Part shown: one piece after another, positions 1-8,231 of the stretch | How positions within the stretch are numbered: position 1 is the stretch's first letter | Layout: every line of letters starts with the position of its first letter | Source of the DNA: Trichomonas vaginalis G3 | Lineage: Eukaryota; Parabasalia; Trichomonadida; Trichomonadidae | Reading direction: 5' to 3' | Length of the DNA: 64,000 nucleotides | Assembly (NCBI RefSeq): GCF_026262505.1 | Contig: NC_067207.1 | Location: 34,316,082 to 34,380,081 of the forward strand | Made by a program: the position numbers and the translations under genes | Notes under the pieces: generated by a model | Databases searched by the model: none | Seen by the model: the letters and a program-made list of their open reading frames with translations, nothing else | What the model was told of the DNA's origin: nothing

Positions 1-2
1 AT

Positions 3-476
3 CCAAAGGCAATCTCTATTGCAGAACTCTACGGTTCCTTCAATCCTGTAACAAGTGAATGGGCTGACGGCGTTTTGTCAAAAATCATCAGAGAAATGTC
101 ATTTTCTGAACAAACCGTTGGCAAATGGATTATCGTTGATGGTCCTGTCGATTCCTTGTGGATTGAGTCAATGAACTCATTGTTGGATGATAACAAAGTC
201 CTTTGCCTTCCGAATAACGAGCGTATCCAGTTATCGCCACATGTCAAAATGATGTTCGAAGTTGACAATTTGGATGAAGCATCTCCTGCAACTGTTTCTC
301 GTTGCGGAATGGTCTATTTCGATCCAAGTGTTTTGAGTTGGACAGCATTGGCTGATTCATGGAGAGACTCACTACTCGAAAAACAAGCAACAGTTGCTAA
401 TTACGTGAGAGAACTCATGAATTCATGGTTACCAAATTGTCTACAATTCATTACAAATGATGCTCTCAAAAATTAG
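3..476 (+). pseudogene. Dynein heavy chain, AAA2 region, truncated 3' end
   Basis: The frame is open from the window edge, so the 5' end lies outside. It reads the conserved AAA2 block of dynein heavy chains: an ELYGSFNP segment, then W-A-D-G-V-L, the Walker B-like IVDGPVDSLWIESMN, the LDDNKVLCLPN loop and the ASPATVSRCGMVYF sensor segment. Dynein heavy chains are microtubule motor subunits of about 4000 or more residues, and this block lies near their middle. Here the frame meets TAG at 474-476. The same frame then continues for about 24 codons with dynein-like residues (S-D-S-N-Y-M-S-N-I-L) before TAA near 551. AAA3 to AAA6, the stalk and the C-terminus are absent downstream, so the gene is broken. 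Copy B (46084-46620) carries the same break. Confidence 0.9.
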
Positions 477-551
477 CGTGCCTCAGATTCAAATTATATG
501 AGTAACATTTTGCAAAAGGGACTTAAGGGTGCACACGAGAGGATCATGTAA

Positions 552-1762
552 ACTTCAGAATTTAGAACCTTATTTTTAGGCATTATCTTGGCTACCTATT
601 TAGGCTCGAAAAGCAAAAAATATCAAAAAATACAACTTGACTCCATTATGACCCTTTCATGGAGGTAGTTTTTATCCGCTAGTATTTTCCCTTTGAATCT
701 CTTTACAATTCGAAATCAAATTCAAATCTCAGTAGAAGAAAGGAAGAATCGACTTACTACGGTTGTAATACGAATAAATACATATATTTAATTATTTTTA
801 TTTACATAATAATTGTTTGAAGCTCATATTCCATCAAATTTTTAAATAAAAACATTAAAATGTTGAAAATGTTCATATATTTTAATAGGGTTTTGGCACT
901 TTATTGAGGAATTACTACATACATAGTCGAACTGAACTTGATATTTTGAAATTTAAATTATTTATCAAAATTAAAATTTAACTTGACATTTATAATTATT
1001 TAGTCATATTTTGCATAATTCTAAGTAGATTTTGTAAAAAATCAAGAAAGAAAAATTTTAACGTGCTTTATTTTTTCTTTTTTATAATAATACATATTAT
1101 TATATAATTAACATATTCATAATGTTTCACCCTTTCAAAAATATAATCCTCCTCCTCTCAATAAACGTACATACGGGTGGCCTCTTTTTTCAAAAAATTA
1201 AAATTTGAAATTTTGGGCTCAAATATTAGAGATTTTTTCAACCTTCAACGATATATGTTGTCTATATCAGACCTCCTTTCTTTTTGATACTTAACATTGT
1301 TCCTAAATCTTAGCCGTTAAGGCTGTTCTGAAAATATTTTTTTTTCGAAAAAATTCGAAAAAAATTCTTAAAATTCAAAAATCCCTTAATTCCTGAGGAT
1401 TTTGGAAAAAAGTTTTTACATGAACATGTGTATATTATATGAAGTATATTGATAAGGTAAAAATCAAATTTTATTGCATATTCATCGAGAAAATAAACTA
1501 ACGAATCCCTCAAAATTGAGAGGGTAATCCTCCTCCTCTCAAATAAACGTACATACGGGTGCACCCTCAAATCATATCCAATACACATGCATAATCAAAG
1601 GCATGACATTATACAAGAAAAATTCATTATGAAACCATGAGATAGACATAATATTTTTACGATTTACATTCGAAGGAAACCAATTCAATTGAATGGACCT
1701 ATATGAATTCATAGTCGATTATTTCTCTCACAAAACATTTTTACTTCATTTTTAGATAAATC
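552..1762. other. AT-rich intergenic stretch with a 35-bp direct repeat
   Basis: No supportable gene. The stretch is strongly AT-rich. A roughly 35-bp sequence (CCTCCTCCTCTCA followed by an AAACGTACATACGGGTG core) occurs at 1144-1179 and again at 1525-1561, about 380 bp apart in the same orientation. The end of the stretch holds the start signal of the downstream reductase. Confidence 0.6.
1746..1750 (+). promoter_or_regulatory. Trichomonad-type initiator (TCATT)
   Basis: TCATT lies just upstream of the reductase ATG at 1763. It fits the TCA(Py)(T/A) initiator consensus described for Trichomonas protein genes and would give a leader of about 15 nt. It supports both the start choice and the trichomonad assignment. 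Confidence 0.55.
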
Positions 1763-2692
1763 ATGGATATTCCTCAGCTAGGATATGGAACATTCTTGGC
1801 AACAGATCCTACAAAACTCAAGGCAGCACTTCATTACGCAATCGAAGAATGTGGTGTCCGAAATCTTGATTGTGCCTGGGGATACAACAATCAAGATGTT
1901 ATTGGTGATACATTGAAAGAGATCTTTGATAAAGGTAAAATCAAACGCGAAGATATTTTCATTACTTCTAAGCTTTGGTGTACTCATCACAGACCAGATC
2001 TAGTCGAATATGAACTCAAAGAGACATTACAACAGTTACAGCTCGATTATATTGATCTATGGTTGATGCATATGCCAATTGCTCTCCAATCAAGAACAGA
2101 TCGAGAATATTTTCCAAAAGATTCCAATGGAAAAGTTATTTATGAACAGATAGATATACTTGACACATATAAAGCGATGGAAGAATGCATGAAGAAAGGA
2201 ATGACACGTCATATTGGTGTTTCTAACTTCTCAATCGAACAACTTGAACGTGTTTGGTTCAACTGTGATATCAAACCATATGCAAATCAAGTCGAATGCC
2301 ATGTTTACAAACAACATCATCCACTTATTGATTATTGTGAGAGTCACAACATCTTTTTGATGGCACACACAACTATTGGACATCCACCTCTTAAAGGATA
2401 TCGCGGTTGCACATTAATTGAAGATCCAGATGTTGTTAGTATTGCAAACAAAATCGGAAAAACACCAGCACAAGTTTGTATCAAATTCTTAATCCAAATG
2501 AGTCCTAAAGTTATTGCAATTCCTATGTCATTAAATCCAACAAACATCAAACTTAATTACGACATGAATTTCATTCTGAATGACTCACAAATGTCTAAAC
2601 TCAAGTCTCTTGATAGATTTTATGCTTTTAAGTATTATCCAGACGTTTTTGGTGTTGATGTTCTTGGTTATGGATTCAATGTTTGGGCTTAA
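1763..2692 (+). CDS. Aldo-keto reductase
   Basis: A 309-residue protein, the normal length for the NAD(P)H-dependent aldo-keto reductase superfamily, whose members reduce aldehydes and ketones to alcohols in the cytosol. It opens with IPQLGYGTF, the family's first strand, directly after the initiator Met, which supports this start. The catalytic tetrad is visible: Asp36 and Tyr41 (LDCAWGY), Lys70 (TSKLW) and His103 (LMHMP). HIGVSNF, near residue 155, is the second family signature. In the cofactor-binding segment the usual Lys-Ser after the Ile-Pro is Met-Ser (VIAIPMSLNP), so cofactor preference may be atypical. The substrate cannot be told. It sits between the dynein remnant and the Maverick boundary and is probably a host gene. 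The indel-damaged second copy is at 47968-48965. Confidence 0.95.
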   Translation: MDIPQLGYGTFLATDPTKLKAALHYAIEECGVRNLDCAWGYNNQDVIGDTLKEIFDKGKIKREDIFITSKLWCTHHRPDLVEYELKETLQQLQLDYIDLWLMHMPIALQSRTDREYFPKDSNGKVIYEQIDILDTYKAMEECMKKGMTRHIGVSNFSIEQLERVWFNCDIKPYANQVECHVYKQHHPLIDYCESHNIFLMAHTTIGHPPLKGYRGCTLIEDPDVVSIANKIGKTPAQVCIKFLIQMSPKVIAIPMSLNPTNIKLNYDMNFILNDSQMSKLKSLDRFYAFKYYPDVFGVDVLGYGFNVWA

Positions 2693-2872
2693 TCTTATTT
2701 TTTTTTTCTTTATTGTTTTCTTGTTAGATAAACCAATCCAATCTGTCTTATTGTCATTAAAATTGCTTTTTGAGTGTTTAGAGAAACAAGATTTGGGAAA
2801 ATTTTTAATTAAAAGAAGTTCAAATGAAAATGGAGTTTCTAAAAAAAAAAAAAAAAAAAAAAAAAGGTAGTG
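2693..2872. other. Reductase 3' flank ending in a poly-A tract
   Basis: T-rich sequence follows the reductase stop, and an uninterrupted A run of 25 bases lies at 2841-2865, directly before the 67-bp tandem repeat. No gene is supported. The region probably contains the junction between host DNA and the Maverick. Confidence 0.5.
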
Positions 2873-3006
2873 GGGCTTCCAGGCGCGTTGCGCCCTCTAG
2901 CCCTGAAGATGTTTAGTATAAATGAAGTTTTTATTCGGAGGGCTTCCAGGCGCGTTGCGCCCTCTAGCCCCGAAGATGTTTAGTATAAATGAAGTTTTTA
3001 TTCGGA
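2873..3006 (+). repeat. 67-bp tandem repeat, two units, with a GC-rich hairpin
   Basis: Two adjacent 67-bp units, 2873-2939 and 2940-3006, differ by one T/C change. Each begins GGGCTTCC, contains the self-complementary GGCGC-GTT-GCGCC and ends TTATTCGGA. The GC-rich hairpin stands out from its AT-rich surroundings. The position between the reductase and the first Maverick gene suggests an element terminus or subterminal repeat. No inverted partner was found in the window, so this is inference. The same pair, with indels, is at 49156-49302. Confidence 0.85.
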
Positions 3007-3132
3007 AAATTGTTAGTCTTCTGGGTCGAAAACATTATATAATGTTTCACTTTTCACAAATTATATATGTTTTCATGTTTTGTCACTTTTCTGTCACTTT
3101 TCGGGTAAAAACATTTTTATTATTATATATAA

Positions 3133-3951
3133 ATGAATTTTACAAAACCTCCGTTACCGTTCTTTGGAAATAAGAGTAAATGTAAAGATATTCTATTGAG
3201 AGAACTTAAGAAACTACCGAATGGTCTAACATTTGTAGATTTGTTCGGTGGAAGTTTCTATATATCCCATTTGTGCCATACAATATTCCCAGACTCAAAG
3301 ATTATATGCAATGACTTCGACAACTATATGGACCGTCTCAAACATATACCAGACACAAACAATATATTGAAAGAGTTAAAAGAAAAGATACCTATAGGTA
3401 AGATGGAACGTATACCATTAGATAAGAAAAATATTGTGAGAGAGGTTTTGAAAAAAGCAGAATATATAGACTGGGATAGTATATCTGCTAGACTATTATA
3501 TAGTGGTTCTATAAGAGTTCATGACATTGAAACACTTATGTCAAAAGTTTTATATCTTAACTATACAAATGTTTTCAAAGAGGACATAGAAAAATATATT
3601 GAGGGTATAGAGTTTGTGAGATGTCATTGGACAGATTTGTATGAAAAATATAAAGACAAGGAAAATGTTTTCTTTATAGTGGACCCGCCGTTCTATAACA
3701 CATGGGATTTTCAATACCAAGTAGACTGGACTTTGAGAGACTCTTTAGAAACTTTAGACGTTTTACATAACCATCCATGCTTTTACTTTACATCCGATAA
3801 AAGTGGTTTGGAAACCGTTATGAGATGGTTAGAGGACATACATGACTATGAGTTTATATATGACAAGATAGAATATGAGAGAGGTCCTATAAACCGGAGA
3901 AAGTGTCACAATAAAGAAATTTTATTAGTAAGTAAATGTGGTTTGAAATAG
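3133..3951 (+). CDS. Dam-like (D12 class) DNA N6-adenine methyltransferase
   Basis: A 272-residue protein resembling the Dam/D12 class, which transfers a methyl group from S-adenosylmethionine to N6 of adenine in DNA. The N-terminal PPLPFFGNKSK corresponds to the family's P-x-x-(W/F)-x-G-x-K-x-K entry motif. FVDLFGGS (34-41) is the AdoMet-binding motif I, and DPPF (184-187), followed by YNTW, is the catalytic motif IV, normally DPPY. Trichomonas DNA is known to carry abundant N6-methyladenine. Being the first gene in the Maverick, it may mark element DNA or influence host chromatin. The next small ORF overlaps its stop. The ATG follows an AT-rich leader, as for the other element genes. The exact target site is unknown. 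Confidence 0.88.
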   Translation: MNFTKPPLPFFGNKSKCKDILLRELKKLPNGLTFVDLFGGSFYISHLCHTIFPDSKIICNDFDNYMDRLKHIPDTNNILKELKEKIPIGKMERIPLDKKNIVREVLKKAEYIDWDSISARLLYSGSIRVHDIETLMSKVLYLNYTNVFKEDIEKYIEGIEFVRCHWTDLYEKYKDKENVFFIVDPPFYNTWDFQYQVDWTLRDSLETLDVLHNHPCFYFTSDKSGLETVMRWLEDIHDYEFIYDKIEYERGPINRRKCHNKEILLVSKCGLK

Positions 3952-4067
3952 GACTACTTGTTTTAGGTTTTTTCCATTGTGTCATTTATTTCTTTGACGT
4001 GGCAGAAAAGTACAGAGAATATGAAGATGAACCAATGCCTGCAAATGTTCAGTATATGTACTCGTAA
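3936..4067 (+). CDS. Small membrane protein, 43 aa
   Basis: A short ORF starts 16 bases inside the methyltransferase gene in another frame. The N-terminus is a hydrophobic segment (about residues 4-20, IGLLVLGFFHCVIYFF), predicted as one transmembrane helix. An acidic, Tyr-rich tail (residues 26-34, KYREYEDEP) follows. The overlap with its neighbour and the well-formed helix-plus-tail layout argue for a real gene; the matching stretch in copy B (50265-50396) keeps much of the sequence. Its function is unknown; a virion membrane or holin-like role would be guesswork. Confidence 0.6.
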   Translation: MWFEIGLLVLGFFHCVIYFFDVAEKYREYEDEPMPANVQYMYS

Positions 4068-4090
4068 GAGATATTTTTATCTAATATTAA

Positions 4091-4453
4091 ATGGACGCAC
4101 AGAACTTAGCGAATGCACAGCAACCTGGACAACCAAACCCAGAGAATATTCCAAATGAAGTTAGAATACAAACTGCAATGGCAAACTATGGTCAAGTGCC
4201 AACAGATGTACAAATGCAAACTGCCATGTCAAATGACGCTGCGTTAGGTTTGCCACCATGGTATGCAAATATGAGATGGAAAGAGTTTTATACAAACCCT
4301 GAAGTGGGATATAAACAACTTTATGCAGATGACGCGAACACAGGAGTTGACCCAGAATATGTTTTCTACCAGAGGAGAAACAGAATGTATGAGCTCCAGT
4401 TAAAGAATGCTATGGAACTCAACAGGAAACGTAAGAGACTAGGCGGACATTAG
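4091..4453 (+). CDS. Maverick hypothetical protein, 120 aa
   Basis: A 120-residue protein not recognised. Residues 1-50 are rich in Asn, Gln, Ala and Pro and hold an imperfect internal repeat (IQTAMAN and MQTAMSN, each after a Val-rich stretch). The middle is aromatic (PPWYANMRWKEFY), and the C-terminus is basic (NRKRKRLGGH). The ATG follows ATTTTTATCTAATATTAA, the AT-rich leader style of this element. It lies in a run of small plus-strand genes between the methyltransferase and the candidate capsid gene. A structural or packaging accessory role is possible but not shown. Confidence 0.7.
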   Translation: MDAQNLANAQQPGQPNPENIPNEVRIQTAMANYGQVPTDVQMQTAMSNDAALGLPPWYANMRWKEFYTNPEVGYKQLYADDANTGVDPEYVFYQRRNRMYELQLKNAMELNRKRKRLGGH

Positions 4454-4471
4454 ATTTTTACATATAGTAAA

Positions 4472-4714
4472 ATGGGTTTCTTCAGTAAGATAGGAAACTT
4501 CTTTCGAAATGTTGGAAGAGGTATATGGAATGGAATAAAAACCGTAGGAAGAGGAATTTGGAACGGAGTCAAAAATATTGGTAAAAGAGTAGGTCAGTTC
4601 GTTGGTATTATACCTAAAGACCCTGAACCAGAAGAACAAGCTCCTGTTATACAACAGCCTGAACCTGCACCACAGTCTAGTTGGCAACCAAATCCAACAC
4701 CTCAACCGTATTAA
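4472..4714 (+). CDS. Small amphipathic capsid-like protein, 80 aa
   Basis: An 80-residue protein in two parts. Residues 1-45 (MGFFSKIGNFFRNVGRGIWNG and on) alternate Gly, bulky hydrophobic and basic residues, giving strong amphipathic helices. An imperfect repeat, GRGIWNGIK and GRGIWNGVK, sits inside. Residues 48-80 are a Pro/Gln/Glu-rich tail. Such short amphipathic proteins are typical of membrane-active minor capsid proteins of adenovirus and Polinton type, so that is the best guess. Its layout parallels the 133-residue protein at 8232-8633. Gly2 could be a myristoylation site. It converges on the minus-strand gene ending at 4719. Confidence 0.65.
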   Translation: MGFFSKIGNFFRNVGRGIWNGIKTVGRGIWNGVKNIGKRVGQFVGIIPKDPEPEEQAPVIQQPEPAPQSSWQPNPTPQPY

Positions 4715-4718
4715 AAAA

Positions 4719-5567
4719 TTATATTTTTACCGTTCGATAGTAGTTGTATATGAAACTAAGTTCTAAGTAAAACACATGGTATAATGGAATTATTCTTTTT
4801 CTTCCATCTGTAGTAAACCATACTTGAAAGTCTGAAATACTTCCACTTGGTGGTTCGTATAACTTTGTAGGTTTTTCGTAAAAGTCATTTGCCAAGCATA
4901 AGAAAGAGTTTTGGGCGCCAGAAAATGAAGCATGAACAATAATAGCATCTTGGTCGAAAACATCTTTAAATAAATATGGTTCATCTCTTGCATATCGACT
5001 GTAAATATTTGCTAAAGGAAGTTCGACTTTCTGATTTAACATTCTTTGCAAATAATACCATGACATTGCAGTGAATTCTGTATATATTTGTTCGTCTTTA
5101 TTTGGATTGTTTTCGTAGATTTGAAATGACACTTGTGAATTTTGTTTGTCATATACAATTCTCACATAAAGTGTGCTCTCGGTATTTGCATATTCATCAG
5201 CATATTTTGCATAACATGAATTTATTTTATCTTCTATATTTTTTAACGCAGTCTGTAGAGAAGATGAAAGGTCAACTTGTATTAGTTCAATTTCTTCCCA
5301 CATTTTTCGTTTCCCTTCAGATATATAATCTATATGAAACCTTACAATAAATGGAAAACTTTTATCTTCTACAGACACAAACTTCATTCTACGAAAGCCA
5401 ATAGCTTTTGTGACAGATGGGTCTCTTAACCATCTTAATGGGTAGTCAAAACGATAGCCTTCATGCTTTACGGTATCTGTCTCAAACTTTTGACCGACAT
5501 TAGTAAAAAGTTCATCTAATGGTTTAGTTGTAGCAACTCTTGAATTTTCTTTTTCTATTGGAAGCAT
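4719..5567 (-). CDS. Candidate minor capsid (penton-like) protein, 282 aa
   Basis: An intact 282-residue protein, rich in beta-strand-forming residues, with no recognised catalytic motif. Conserved points shared with the broken paralogue at 11740-12603 include the N-terminal TKPLD-FTN segment, YRFDYP-RWL, KAIGFRR, the VHASFSG segment, YEPPSGS-SDFQVWFTT and the C-terminal LELSFIYNY. Length, fold tendency and position in the element fit a single jelly-roll penton-type capsid protein of Polintons, but that is inference only. It is divergently paired with the fibre gene: only 18 bp separate the two ATGs, so they share a control region. Confidence 0.6.
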   Translation of the reverse strand: MLPIEKENSRVATTKPLDELFTNVGQKFETDTVKHEGYRFDYPLRWLRDPSVTKAIGFRRMKFVSVEDKSFPFIVRFHIDYISEGKRKMWEEIELIQVDLSSSLQTALKNIEDKINSCYAKYADEYANTESTLYVRIVYDKQNSQVSFQIYENNPNKDEQIYTEFTAMSWYYLQRMLNQKVELPLANIYSRYARDEPYLFKDVFDQDAIIVHASFSGAQNSFLCLANDFYEKPTKLYEPPSGSISDFQVWFTTDGRKRIIPLYHVFYLELSFIYNYYRTVKI

Positions 5568-5585
5568 ATTTTATCTAGAATAAAA
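5568..5585. promoter_or_regulatory. 18-bp bidirectional start region with near-palindrome
   Basis: The 18 bases between the divergent ATGs of the candidate capsid and fibre genes read as a near-perfect palindrome centred on CTAG (TTTTATCTAGAATAAAA). Both transcripts must start within or beside it, so it probably acts as a shared initiator. A similar 16-bp gap lies at 8216-8231. Confidence 0.5.
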
Positions 5586-7259
5586 ATGTCGAAAGATATT
5601 GCTTCCATGAGAGAAATACAACACAACCGACAACTCATTATGCAAGCTCTAAATAAGAACACAACAAACTTTTCAAACTACTCTAAGATATCTGAGTCAT
5701 TGAAAGAAGGAAACTTAAAACTGACATTAAACCCAATGACAGATGAGTTTCTATTTCAAGACAAGAAGAACAATACTGTCTGTATAAATCCAACAAAAGG
5801 AACTTTAAACGAGAAACCTATAAATGAACTTCTTTTGAAAACAGATGTTGACAACAAAGCTGACAAAGAATATGTAGACGATGCAATAGCAAAAGAAGAA
5901 GAAAGAGCTAACAATGCTTATGCAACAAAAGAACATACTCATCCTGAACTAGCAGACAAAACATATGTTGACAATAAAATGTCAAGTGAAGTGACAAGAG
6001 CTGAAAACGAATATTCTAAAAAGACTCATACACATTCTATATCTGAAATAACAGACTTACAAGAAACCTTAAACAGTAAAAGTGCCGTTGGACATACACA
6101 TACCATTGCAAATATTACAAACTTACAAGAAACCTTAAACAGGAAAAGTGCCGTTGGACATACACATACATCTTCTGAAATAACAGACTTAAACGTTAGC
6201 CTTGAAAAGAAAGCAGATAAAACATATGTCAACGGAATATACCAAAGTTTGATAGGAACAACAAAAAATATTGAAACTATTGTTGGGGATGTTTCTATCT
6301 ATGAAGAAAATAAATATTTTAGATGGGAGTTTGTACATTCCTTAAAAAATGGTACACGGTGTAAACTCATTCCGAAAAATAACAATGAAATGTATGTAAG
6401 CTATATAAAGAATGATGGTACACAAGTTAAAGTTCCATTAGACAACAACTGCTACTTAAACTTATATGGAGACGAACAAAAGAAATATTTCCGAGTTTAT
6501 GAAATGGCAGATATGACATTGCCTGACCCAGCTCCAGCACCATATTATTATGACTATGTAGATGACGAAGGAACACTACATGCAGATGAACAAAAGCAAA
6601 CATTATATTTAGATTATTATAGATATAAAAGATATAATGCAATAGAAAAAACGAGAATAGTATATTATTATATAGATGACAGAAATAAATATTATAGTCA
6701 AGATTTTACCTACCCTGAAAACATAAGATTATATTATAAAAAATATTCTGACACAAACCAGAAGAAACCTGAAATAGTTGCACTATATTTTAAGTTCAAA
6801 AGAGACAATCCTATAATGTCTCATATGTTTGATTTAATGAACCCAGTAGGTTCTATTTATACATCTATGGAAGCAAGAGGTCCTCAAGTAATGTTTGGTG
6901 TTGGTGCATGGGAACAAATAGTCGACAGGTTTTTGTATTGTGCAAACTCTTCAAAGGAAACAGGTGGAAGTAAAACGATTTCAGGTGAAAATTTACCTGC
7001 ACATAGTCACTACATAGATTTAAGTACATCTCAAGCAGGTTGGCATAAGCATAGATATTGGGATTGGTCAGCAATGACAAAAGGTAAAGGATATGATGTT
7101 GAAGATAACGTTAAGTTTGCTATAAATTGTTACTGGGATGACACTCAGGGAGAAGGAAACCATACACATCGCGTTTCAGGATATACGCAAACAACGGGAC
7201 AAAGTAAAGAATACATGCCACCTTACATGACAGTTTACGCATGGTATAGAATTGCTTAG
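5586..7259 (+). CDS. Phage-type tail-fibre/adhesin protein with collar-like C-terminal domain
   Basis: A 557-residue protein built like a phage short tail fibre. Residues 1-90 form an N-terminal region. Residues 91-215 are a repeat region with KADKEYV and ADKTYV units and three His-Thr-His elements (117-119, 148-150 and around 170), in which ITDLQETLN and SAVGHTHT recur. The C-terminal 140 residues, from NPVGSIY at 419, match the gp10/gp12-type collar or receptor-binding domain: GxWEQIxDRFL, a Gly-Gly-Ser turn, LPAHSHY, further paired His (HKH, HTHR), and the terminal MPPYMTVYAWYRIA. In phages such domains trimerise and chelate metal through His pairs. A surface-attachment role is inferred. 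Similar genes lie at about 21330-22945 and 51963-53633. Confidence 0.88.
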   Translation: MSKDIASMREIQHNRQLIMQALNKNTTNFSNYSKISESLKEGNLKLTLNPMTDEFLFQDKKNNTVCINPTKGTLNEKPINELLLKTDVDNKADKEYVDDAIAKEEERANNAYATKEHTHPELADKTYVDNKMSSEVTRAENEYSKKTHTHSISEITDLQETLNSKSAVGHTHTIANITNLQETLNRKSAVGHTHTSSEITDLNVSLEKKADKTYVNGIYQSLIGTTKNIETIVGDVSIYEENKYFRWEFVHSLKNGTRCKLIPKNNNEMYVSYIKNDGTQVKVPLDNNCYLNLYGDEQKKYFRVYEMADMTLPDPAPAPYYYDYVDDEGTLHADEQKQTLYLDYYRYKRYNAIEKTRIVYYYIDDRNKYYSQDFTYPENIRLYYKKYSDTNQKKPEIVALYFKFKRDNPIMSHMFDLMNPVGSIYTSMEARGPQVMFGVGAWEQIVDRFLYCANSSKETGGSKTISGENLPAHSHYIDLSTSQAGWHKHRYWDWSAMTKGKGYDVEDNVKFAINCYWDDTQGEGNHTHRVSGYTQTTGQSKEYMPPYMTVYAWYRIA

Positions 7260-8215
7260 TCGTCATTTTCAACTTCTTTAGCATATTCGTCAGGAGTTGT
7301 CTTATATTTGTTAGGAACTGTCTTTGAAAGTATACCACCTTGAACTTTGACAAGTTTGAAACGAGGTCTGACAATAGTAGTTTTATCTTCTGCTTGCAGT
7401 GTGTACATTTTGCCATGTTTGCCTAAAACTTCATAATATTCTCTTGTATACTTTCTTCTATTTTTACGAACACGAATGTGAGTACCTGTCGGGTTCCCAT
7501 TGTTGTCATAGTCAATAGTATTTTCATATGGGTCGCGTTTAGGTATTTCTATTTTTACTTTGTCACCTTTCTGAAGTTTGAAGCCCGGCATTCTTTCTTG
7601 TTTGTCTCTTTTGACTAAATTATTAAATATATAGTCTTTCTCTAAGTCAGGGTTGTTTTTCATTTCTTCGGGGGAGTGGTTTCCCAAACCTTTTTGTTTA
7701 CGGCTATTGTAAATATTTAAAACTTGTCTCATCTTTGCCATGGAGAAGTGTCTATATTTGTCGTCATATGACATTTCATTTGCTTCAGCACCTTGTGGTT
7801 GGTTTAAGTCTCTTAACATTTTTATACAACCGTCAATGACACCAAGAGCAGAATGGTTTTGGTCGACAATGAAATATTGGTTTACATTTTTTGAACGCAG
7901 ATAGTTTTTTACATCATCTGATTTGAAAGAACTTTCACAGTCAGATGTCAGTTTTGTTGGATGGTATTTGTCAACGAATATTGTCAAAGCAGTTTTCACA
8001 TCTAAAATATTTTTGGACCATAATGGTATGGCTTCACAGTATCTTGTGTTTTGACCGACAAATATTAGCCAGTATGGTGGTCCATCTGTTCTAACTCTCG
8101 GAATGTTTTCCAAGATATCCATAAACCAAGCATTTGGTGTTGAACTAAAGATTTTTACCATGAGTGCTTTCTTTGTCGCTTTAGAAACATAGGGGTCCTT
8201 GTTTGGATTCGTCAT
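7256..8215 (-). CDS. Maverick integrase (retroviral-type DDE)
   Basis: A 319-residue integrase of the rve superfamily, which inserts Maverick DNA by strand transfer. The core acidic residues are Asp33 (WFMDIL), Asp92 (LTSDCESSF) and Asp128 (LGVIDG). The last pair has exactly 35 intervening residues, the DD35E spacing, but with Asp where Glu is usual. After the core, a basic segment (RKNRRKYTREYYEVL, about 242-256) and a VRPRFKLVKV strand look like the SH3/chromo-like C-terminal DNA-binding domain. No N-terminal zinc-binding HHCC module is visible. The gene overlaps the fibre stop by four bases and is divergent from the gene at 8232. Confidence 0.88.
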   Translation of the reverse strand: MTNPNKDPYVSKATKKALMVKIFSSTPNAWFMDILENIPRVRTDGPPYWLIFVGQNTRYCEAIPLWSKNILDVKTALTIFVDKYHPTKLTSDCESSFKSDDVKNYLRSKNVNQYFIVDQNHSALGVIDGCIKMLRDLNQPQGAEANEMSYDDKYRHFSMAKMRQVLNIYNSRKQKGLGNHSPEEMKNNPDLEKDYIFNNLVKRDKQERMPGFKLQKGDKVKIEIPKRDPYENTIDYDNNGNPTGTHIRVRKNRRKYTREYYEVLGKHGKMYTLQAEDKTTIVRPRFKLVKVQGGILSKTVPNKYKTTPDEYAKEVENDD

Positions 8216-8231
8216 TTTTACCCCATAAGAA
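8216..8231. promoter_or_regulatory. 16-bp bidirectional start region
   Basis: Only TTTTTACCCCATAAGA separates the integrase ATG (minus strand) from the capsid-like ATG (plus strand). As at 5568-5585, two divergent genes must use overlapping initiation signals. Unlike that site, this one is not a clear palindrome. Confidence 0.4.

Noticed and set aside
3-551. Alternative genetic code reading TAG as an amino acid in dynein
   Set aside because: The frame ends again at TAA about 75 bases later, and the intact genes here use TAG as a normal stop (for example the methyltransferase at 3949-3951).
1310-1588. 92-codon minus-strand frame in the dynein-reductase spacer
   Set aside because: Phe/Lys/Ile-rich translation of homopolymer-rich DNA, no initiator motif, and broken in copy B.
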